This document shows, in pieces, positions 27,628 through 35,013 of a stretch of DNA of 37,843 bases. Position 1 is the stretch's first letter, and the number at the start of each line of letters is the position of its first letter. The stretch comes from Microbulbifer okhotskensis (lineage in GTDB: Bacteria; Pseudomonadota; Gammaproteobacteria; Pseudomonadales; Cellvibrionaceae): positions 1-37,843 of the forward strand of contig NZ_JALBWM010000040.1 in the NCBI RefSeq assembly GCF_023895975.1, read 5' to 3'. The notes under the pieces are model-generated. The model was not told the DNA's origin. It was given only the letters and a program-made list of their open reading frames with translations, and ran no database searches. Made by a program: the position numbers and the translations under genes.

Positions 27628-28887
27628 CTATTTGCTCATAAATTCCGGGTAAGCTTCCATTCCGCATTCCGCCAAGTCAACACCCTCTTGCTCTTCGTCT
27701 TCACTGACACGGATGCCAGTGACCAACTTCAGTAAATACCACACCGCCAGTGAAGCAGCGAATACCCATACAAAGATTGTCAGCGCACCAATCAGCTGAC
27801 CGCTCAGAGAGGCGCCATCGTTAGTAACCGGTACCAGTAACAGTCCCAGTAAACCAACCACCCCGTGTACAGAAATAGCACCAACCGGATCATCGATTCT
27901 GAGCTTATCCAGAGTGATGATGGAAAAGACCACTAGGACACCGGCGATCATACCGAAGAAAGTTGCTTGCAGCGCGGTTGGCGTAGAGGGCTCTGCGGTA
28001 ATCGCCACCAAACCCGCCAGGGCGCCGTTTAGCAACATGGTCAGATCGGCTTTGCCAAACAGTATGCGAGCGGTAATCAGTGCGGCAATGGCACCGCCGG
28101 CAGCGGCAGTATTGGTATTTACAAATACCATCGCCACAGAGTGAGCACTGGCAGCATCGCCGAGCTTCAGCACTGAACCACCGTTGAAGCCAAACCAGCC
28201 CATCCACAGGATAAAGGTACCGAGGGTAGCCAGCGGCAGATTAGCGCCGGGGATGGCATACACCTGACCATTGGGACCGTATTTACCTTTGCGTGCGCCC
28301 AGTAACAGAACACCGGCTAGTGCTGCGGCTGCACCGGCCATATGCACGATACCGGAACCGGCAAAGTCGGAGAAGCCGAGATCTCCCAGGCTAAACAGGC
28401 CAAACACATCCTGTTCGCCCCAGGTCCAGCGCCCCTCCATCGGATAAATAAAGCCGGTAAGAACAACCGCAAACGCCAGGAAACTCCACAATTTCATACG
28501 CTCGGCAACAGCCCCAGACACAATCGACATAGCCGTTGCGACAAACACCACCTGGAAAAAGAAATCGGAAGCGGCCGAGTAAACGGAGTCCCCTTCAAAG
28601 CCATTTTCTGTGGAATCTGACAGAACACTATCCACACTAAAAGCTTCGATACCGGAGAGCATCCAACCGCCGTCATACATAATGGCGTAGCCAGTCAGCA
28701 GATACATGATGCTCGCGATCGCAAATAGCGCGACATTCTTGGTAAGAATTTCGGTCGTATTTTTAGAGCGTACCAAGCCGGCTTCAAGCATCGCAAAGCC
28801 GGCAGCCATCCACATTACCAGTGCGCCACACACCAGGAAATAAAAGGTATCAATCGCGTACTGCAATTGAAAAATCTGATTCTCCAT
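27628..28887 (-). CDS. amtB: Ammonium channel/transporter AmtB
   Basis: A 419-aa Amt/Rh channel with about eleven transmembrane helices. GFAMLEAGLVRSKNTTEILTKN is a family hallmark near residues 31-52. HMAGAAAALAGVLLLGARKG and SVHGVVGLLGLLL carry the twin pore histidines. It brings in ammonium when it is scarce and is gated by GlnK. The start ATG 28887 has a GGAGAG site. The arrangement glnK-amtB-glnK, with PII on both sides, is not the usual single-glnK operon. Confidence 0.96.
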   Translation of the reverse strand: MENQIFQLQYAIDTFYFLVCGALVMWMAAGFAMLEAGLVRSKNTTEILTKNVALFAIASIMYLLTGYAIMYDGGWMLSGIEAFSVDSVLSDSTENGFEGDSVYSAASDFFFQVVFVATAMSIVSGAVAERMKLWSFLAFAVVLTGFIYPMEGRWTWGEQDVFGLFSLGDLGFSDFAGSGIVHMAGAAAALAGVLLLGARKGKYGPNGQVYAIPGANLPLATLGTFILWMGWFGFNGGSVLKLGDAASAHSVAMVFVNTNTAAAGGAIAALITARILFGKADLTMLLNGALAGLVAITAEPSTPTALQATFFGMIAGVLVVFSIITLDKLRIDDPVGAISVHGVVGLLGLLLVPVTNDGASLSGQLIGALTIFVWVFAASLAVWYLLKLVTGIRVSEDEEQEGVDLAECGMEAYPEFMSK

Positions 28888-28940
28888 TTTTCTCTCCGTT
28901 CAAATCTGGATATTTTTAAAATTATGATTTCGGTTGTCTG

Positions 28941-30042
<1,102 letters not shown>

Positions 30043-30218
30043 TTTATTTTCCACCTTGATCCTCCAAGAGTTATGAAGCTGTTATTTCGAGTGCTTTAAT
30101 GGCGCCGCCTGCAATCAGTCCTGTACTGTCGGGTGTGACAGAGGGTCGCTTGCGTCTCGTGAACTGCTACTTTCCCAGACTCCCAATGATCGTTAATGGG
30201 ACACCTGCACAGATTGTT

Positions 30219-30235
30219 TGCAGACTTGATGCCAA
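30219..30235 (-). promoter_or_regulatory. Sigma-54 promoter for torF-glnK-amtB-glnK
   Basis: The minus strand reads TTGGCATCAAGTCTGCA. Against the consensus TTGGCAC-N5-TTGCA it keeps the invariant GG and GC at the right spacing and differs at three less critical places. The transcript start would be near 30208, about 165 bases before torF. Confidence 0.65.
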
Positions 30236-30307
30236 CACAGCAAGCGCAAATAAAATCAATAAGTTAGAGTCATTGAAGTTAGTTGAATCGCTACGAATAA
30301 AGGTTCC

Positions 30308-30335
30308 TCACCAAACTGGCGCACCAATATGGAAC
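30308..30335 (-). promoter_or_regulatory. Two tandem NtrC-like binding sites
   Basis: TCACCA-aac-TGGCGC (30308-30322) and GCACCA-ata-TGGAAC (30321-30335) each resemble the NtrC consensus GCACCA-N3-TGGTGC at ten of twelve arm positions. They abut one another about 75-100 bases upstream of the sigma-54 promoter, the normal enhancer distance. Together they make nitrogen-starvation control very likely. Confidence 0.6.
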
Positions 30336-30479
30336 CACCTCCTAACCTGTGCACAACTTTTGGGAGTGAAACGATTCCTTGTGATCGCAACAGTGCATGA
30401 GTAGGCTGCTGTTTCAGAAAAATGCACTGGGTTACAATCCAGTGCTACATATGCATCCCCCATTAGCGAGGTATTACCT

Positions 30480-30722
30480 GTGGCAGCAGACAAACTGCAA
30501 CAGCTACTGAAGGAACTGCAACAACAGGGCGCAGTGGTCAGTAGCGACCTACGCAGTGCACTGGAAGTCTCACTGGACAAGTTGCCATTGGTCTCCCAGA
30601 AAGAATTTGACACCCAGGTGGAAATCCTGCGTCGCACCAGAGAAAAACTGGCTCGCTTGGAGGATAAGGTCGAGATACTGGAGCAGGCCCTGGCGCAGAG
30701 AGACAGCACTCCAGAGGACTGA
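30480..30722 (+). CDS. ubiK: UbiK family ubiquinone-biosynthesis accessory factor
   Basis: An 80-aa protein of the YqiC/UbiK (formerly membrane-fusogenic) family. It is mainly helical, with a C-terminal coiled coil (REKLARLEDKVEILEQAL). UbiK helps assemble the soluble Ubi complex for aerobic ubiquinone synthesis. The start is GTG 30480 with a GAGG site, and no in-frame ATG exists. It lies 30 bases upstream of yifB, as in Pseudomonas. The 437-base gap before it holds the nitrogen promoter on the other strand. Confidence 0.88.
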   Translation: MAADKLQQLLKELQQQGAVVSSDLRSALEVSLDKLPLVSQKEFDTQVEILRRTREKLARLEDKVEILEQALAQRDSTPED

Positions 30723-30752
30723 TCCCAAAAGAGCCATTTCAAGGATGAAATT

Positions 30753-31601
30753 TTGAGCCTTTCAGTCACTTACGCCCGCGCCCAGCTCGGTGTCTCAGCC
30801 CCCCTGGTAACTGTGGAAACCCACTTGGCCAATGGCCTGCCCGCCTTTCATATTGTCGGACTGCCTGAAGCGGCCGTGCGGGAGAGCCGCGACCGGGTAC
30901 GCAGCGCTTTAATTAATAGCCACTTTGAATTCCCACAGCGCCGTATCACCGTCAACCTTGCCCCAGCCGATCTGCCCAAAGAGGGCGGCCGCTACGATTT
31001 GGCAATTGCTATTGGTATTCTCGGCGCTTCCGCGCAAGTTCCCGTTGAAACCCTGGATCGGTATGAGTTTATTGGCGAACTGGCTCTCACCGGTATACTG
31101 CGGGAAGTCAGTGGCAGCTTGCCGGCGGCGATGGCCTGTACTGCCGATGGGCGCAAGCTGGTTGTACCGACCAAAAGCGGCAGTGAAGCGGCACTCGCTA
31201 CCGGAGACGTAAGTACTGCGGGCTCTCTTCTACAAGTCTGCGCCGAACTGCACGGGCGTGAACCCATGCCCAAAGCGATCGCTGAGCCACCAGATGAAAA
31301 ACCCCTGTGTGCGGACCTGAGCGAAGTCCGGGGCCAGCTCAAGGCCCGCCGAGCACTCGAAGTGGCAGCCGCCGGCGGTCACAATCTGCTTTTCTATGGG
31401 CCGCCTGGAACCGGCAAAACCATGCTGGCTAGCCGCCTGCCCGGTATATTGCCCCCCCTGACCACTGAAGAGTCACTGGAAGTTGCCAGTGTTTATTCCA
31501 GTGCCGGGCTACCCCATCAGAGCCTGCGACCATTTCGTGCGCCGCATCACAGTGCCTCTCCAACAGCCCTGGTCGGTGGTGGCTGTAAAATAAACCAATA
31601 A
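30753..31601 (+). pseudogene. comM: yifB/comM Mg-chelatase-like ATPase, 5' half, cut by an insertion
   Basis: The YifB/ComM helicase, which promotes branch migration during natural transformation, is about 500 aa. Here about 277 native residues remain. The start is TTG 30753 with an AGGA site, matching the family N-terminus (SLSVTYARAQLGV). The N-terminal ChlI domain and Walker A GPPGTGKT near residue 214-221 are intact. The native frame ends after ALVGGG, and five foreign codons (CKINQ) lead to a stop. Walker B and the C-terminal domains are gone, so the product is surely inactive. The other half should lie beyond the island. Confidence 0.93.
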
Positions 31602-31630
31602 GTGCGACAACAAAGAAATAGTTGCGATAT
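31593..31630. repeat. Tandem TnsB-site-like repeats at the transposon end
   Basis: AACCAATAAGTGCGACAA (31593-31610) and AAGAAATAGTTGCGATAT (31613-31630) match at 12 of 18 places and are spaced 20 bases apart. They begin 9 bases from the TGT terminus. Tn7 ends carry such roughly 20-bp TnsB-binding repeats. Without the other end this is suggestive only. Confidence 0.45.
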
Positions 31631-31704
31631 ACTGGGCGCCAAATGCCAATTTCAGAGAATCTGCTGCAAATTCTGAGGAATTAGAGGTCAGATAAGGAGT
31701 CTGA

Positions 31705-33516
31705 GTGCCGGTATATATCGACCGTGTGTTCCAGCGCGTCAATACTGGAGCAAGGCTTGACAGTTTTGGGGAAGACCGAAGGCCACTGGTAGTATGGTGG
31801 TATAGTGGGATCTATAAGAACACAAAGGAAAAATCCCAGCCTCTAGTACTAGTAGCCTTTCGGCAACTCAAGTCTAAAAATCAACTTTCCGACGAACTTA
31901 TCTTCTACCGAATCCCAATAACTTTACTTGGTCAAGTTCAAATTGGAAGTGTATGGCAGAATGGAAGAGTTCTGGAAAATACTATATTTGAAATAAGAAA
32001 CTTTGATGTTGAGTTCGTAAAAGGTAGCTGGAAGTTCACATCCTTTCATCAAGAAGCGAAACAAAAATCTACCCCACCATTTCCTCTTGAACTCTACCCA
32101 CTTAACTACGAAAAAGATAAGAATTGGCTAATTCAGTTTGATCTGAATAATGATGGAAAGTTAATAATTCCTTGTTTAGAGTTTTTTACTCGATGCTATG
32201 GCCGATCCGCTGAACTTCGCCGCATTCTTAGCACCTATCCCTGGGAAGGCCCCGAGGGTTGCCTTGATCGGTTCTTTCTACCCATTGGTGAGCCCGAACG
32301 CAATGGGATATGGAAAATAAAACTCCGCAAACGGCTATCTAATAGTGATGCCGTATTCCTAGCACACGCAAAATATGATCCCTATACCAAACTCTCAGCC
32401 AAACAAATATATAGCTCGTTAGAAACCTCGTTCGACCCAAACGAAAGATTTCCGTCTTTTATAAAGATAGGCCCTTGGTTTCAAGGACCTGCCAAACTAA
32501 AAGTAAAGGGGATATCATTTAACGACGGATCATCATTTCTTGGGCTAAGAATTTGCGGATGTAGTGATCCTGATGGTGTGCCAATAGACCAGAATAGAGA
32601 AAATCGGGGCAACGCTGTAAATCCAGCTGGTCCAAACGCCAAAGAAAAAGCCTGGGCGGGAGCACCTGATAAACAACTGAATCTTCCAATAGAAATCATG
32701 GATCTAACTGCATGGGATGCACCTGATCAAAGTCAAGGTAGTATTGGTCTAGAAGATCCAGAATTCGAAATACTTGGAACTCCTCGAGCTGTCAGAACAC
32801 GTCGAGATAAACAAGCTAAGGATCGAGGAGGAGTAAAAGGTGATACTCTGGACACAACCACCTTATCTAGTGGGGACCCACATGGAGATGGAAAGGGTAT
32901 AGGGAAAGCCTCTATTCAAGCTAAGGCTGTTCTTGAATCTCAGGGAGTACTTCGGGATATGTGGAATGCGATGCTATACCTCCAAGCCAAGTATCCCGAG
33001 GTTATTGAACGTGTTGAATGGTTTACTCAAGCACAAGGCTTCAATTCATCAAAAGAGCCACAATTAATCGCTTTAGAAGGCTTTTCAACTACAGATAGAA
33101 TTAACGGAGATATCATCCCAACAGATATCCGTAACTGGCCCTATATGGATGCTAAAACTCAAGTTGAACCAAGAGGTATCTTGGTCTCCCGCCTAAAAAT
33201 TAAAAGCAAATACATCCATATTATCGAAATTCAACGCAGGGCTTGTAAACGTAAAAATATAGACGGTCATTTTTCCGATGCAGAACAATCGTTTAGGGGC
33301 CTTGTATTTAAACTCGAAAATGAAAAAAAACATGAAGAATGGATTACATTTGTACAGTCAAATGTACGATATGTAAAAGGTATAGTTCACAAACTTACTA
33401 AGAAATGTCCAGGAGTCGCGGCGGCATTCAACCACAACCCGTCAGCAAGTAATGAGGTTCCATATTTGTCTGCACTGCGAAATGCTCTGGAGAAGATGGA
33501 CATATACATAGAATAG
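31705..33516 (+). CDS. tnsE: TnsE-like Tn7-family transposition target protein
   Basis: A 603-aa protein starting at GTG 31705 with an AAGGAG site. I compare it with Tn7 TnsE (538 aa) from memory. An N-terminal beta-rich part is followed by IPCLEFFTRCYGRS near residue 155-168, in place of the Tn7 IPQLELARSLFL segment. A variable Gly/Arg/Asp linker covers about 330-410, and a C-terminal domain (about 415-590) has the aligned blocks WNAMLYLQAKYPEV, IHIIEIQRRACKRK and EEWITFVQSNVRYVKG. TnsE directs transposition to conjugal plasmids and replicating lagging-strand DNA. It sits right at the transposon end with no tnsABCD before it. It could instead be a related novel Tn7-like factor such as the TniE of Tn6022-type elements. 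Confidence 0.6.
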   Translation: MPVYIDRVFQRVNTGARLDSFGEDRRPLVVWWYSGIYKNTKEKSQPLVLVAFRQLKSKNQLSDELIFYRIPITLLGQVQIGSVWQNGRVLENTIFEIRNFDVEFVKGSWKFTSFHQEAKQKSTPPFPLELYPLNYEKDKNWLIQFDLNNDGKLIIPCLEFFTRCYGRSAELRRILSTYPWEGPEGCLDRFFLPIGEPERNGIWKIKLRKRLSNSDAVFLAHAKYDPYTKLSAKQIYSSLETSFDPNERFPSFIKIGPWFQGPAKLKVKGISFNDGSSFLGLRICGCSDPDGVPIDQNRENRGNAVNPAGPNAKEKAWAGAPDKQLNLPIEIMDLTAWDAPDQSQGSIGLEDPEFEILGTPRAVRTRRDKQAKDRGGVKGDTLDTTTLSSGDPHGDGKGIGKASIQAKAVLESQGVLRDMWNAMLYLQAKYPEVIERVEWFTQAQGFNSSKEPQLIALEGFSTTDRINGDIIPTDIRNWPYMDAKTQVEPRGILVSRLKIKSKYIHIIEIQRRACKRKNIDGHFSDAEQSFRGLVFKLENEKKHEEWITFVQSNVRYVKGIVHKLTKKCPGVAAAFNHNPSASNEVPYLSALRNALEKMDIYIE

Positions 33517-33578
33517 AAATCTGTGTCCCACAGAAGCTTAATAAAGAAATTTACTAATAAGCACATTGGAAAATTGAT

Positions 33579-34298
33579 ATGGAAATTGAATATAAGAATG
33601 GAAACCGAGTCACTCTTTTTCCACATGAAATGACGCCTCTTGAGGCAGCAATAGCCGGCTTCGAAAGCAAAGCCAAAAAATATTATCAAAAGAAATCTCT
33701 ACCAAAACCAGAAACTGAAGAGGATAGAATTAAAAGAGAGCAAGATCTCGACGCAGCACTCGAACACCTCAAGAGTGAGCGTAGAAAAATTTCTATCTTT
33801 GCACAGATTCAGTCAGGATTGGAAGAGTACCAAGCGAAGGGGCGAAAGCAAGCGGAAGAAGACCCTCTAGAAATGCTTAAAGAAAAGCATCATCCAACAA
33901 CAGTGCTTGCTCAAAATATGCGGGCTGATGGTCGTCCACAACCATCAAATAGGCACTCGCCACATCATATTGTTGAGGGTAGAGGAAAGCATCCAAGGAC
34001 GGCTGATACACGATTAAATTTACATCTTTATGGTATTAGAATTAATGATCCGGACAATGGCGTTTGGCTACCCCGCACCAAATCTGATAAGGGGCATTGG
34101 TCGATGCCAAGTGCACCTGCCCATTCTGAAATCCATACATTTAACTATGAATCTTGGGTAAGCTTTCTCATCGGGTCAATTGAAGACGAATTCATGATTA
34201 GAGCAGCTCTTTTAAGGATTCGATCTCTACTTAGGGATGGTAAACAACCCCAAAAAGTTACTGAGAAGAAAGATGTCAACTGGAGGCCAAGCCCATGA
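33579..34298 (+). CDS. AHH-family HNH/Endo VII-type nuclease, toxin-like
   Basis: A 239-aa protein. The first 110 residues are charged and helical, with Lys/Glu-rich likely coiled coil. The C-terminal part (about 125-200) matches the AHH nuclease domain of bacterial polymorphic toxins: His129-His130 in SPHHIVEG, then the GIRINDPDNGVWLP core, then His182 and His186 in HSEIHTF. AHH domains are normally toxin tips fused to PAAR, Hcp, RHS or similar carriers. None is present here, and there is no signal peptide. The last bases overlap the next gene (ATGA), the usual toxin-immunity layout. It probably cuts DNA or RNA. Confidence 0.78.
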   Translation: MEIEYKNGNRVTLFPHEMTPLEAAIAGFESKAKKYYQKKSLPKPETEEDRIKREQDLDAALEHLKSERRKISIFAQIQSGLEEYQAKGRKQAEEDPLEMLKEKHHPTTVLAQNMRADGRPQPSNRHSPHHIVEGRGKHPRTADTRLNLHLYGIRINDPDNGVWLPRTKSDKGHWSMPSAPAHSEIHTFNYESWVSFLIGSIEDEFMIRAALLRIRSLLRDGKQPQKVTEKKDVNWRPSP

Positions 34299-34873
34299 AA
34301 GTTTACAAAGTATTACCAGATTACCAAAATTTTTGGGTCTTCACGCTTCCAATGAAAAACTTGATCCTTAATTTAGGTAAGCAGATCCCTCCAAAAAAGC
34401 TGATGCATTTCTATAAATACAATATTTCTCTTGGAGAAACGTGGACTGGTGTAACTGCCTCATTTGATCCTATAGAAGGAGTTACTGGTGGTGTCAACAT
34501 ACCCGATATTAGTACATGGTTATCAGGATCGTTGGTCATGTCCGAAAAGTGTAAAGCTGAATTCACAGATCTTAAAGGCATAGGTGAGTTCTTACCTGTA
34601 TCAACTAATAATGGAAAATATTGGATATTCAATTGTATGGCTATAGCTGCTGCCAATGAAACTCAAAGCAGCCGGGTGATGGAGTCCGAACAAGTACTTG
34701 ATATTAATGCGCTGGAGTTTGACTCAGAAAGTGTTAGTGACAAATATCTATTCAAAACGGATTATGATGGATTCCGGGGCTTATTTTGTACCGACACCTT
34801 CAGAAGAAAAGTTATAGATAACAAGCTTCGAGGTTTGCTGTTCTCAGAAGATCTAGCTAACAAATTTCAGTGA
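34295..34873 (+). CDS. Imm11/DUF1629-like immunity protein
   Basis: A 192-aa acidic-to-neutral soluble protein whose ATG overlaps the nuclease stop by four bases. The pattern resembles the DUF1629/Imm11 immunity family: a central LVMSEKCKAEF followed by EFLPVS, then KYWIFNCMAI, a LDINALEFD strand and the late FRGLFCTDTFRRKVIDNKLRGLLFS. Such proteins neutralise polymorphic-toxin nucleases by direct binding. Family membership is by pattern only; position next to the AHH nuclease is the stronger evidence. Confidence 0.6.
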   Translation: MKVYKVLPDYQNFWVFTLPMKNLILNLGKQIPPKKLMHFYKYNISLGETWTGVTASFDPIEGVTGGVNIPDISTWLSGSLVMSEKCKAEFTDLKGIGEFLPVSTNNGKYWIFNCMAIAAANETQSSRVMESEQVLDINALEFDSESVSDKYLFKTDYDGFRGLFCTDTFRRKVIDNKLRGLLFSEDLANKFQ

Positions 34874-35013
34874 ATACAAACATGATCAAAAAAGATAAAT
34901 AGATACAGCCATCGAAATTAAGTTATACGCATATTTATACCCAGAAATAACATCATAATTTTTTGAAAATTGGATTATAAGCCAAATAAGCTCTTGACGA
35001 AAAAGGATTTACA

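Noticed and set aside
31509..31742. Minus-strand frame across the comM/island junction
   Set aside because: It spans the foreign junction, overlaps the proposed transposon end, and has no RBS or family pattern.
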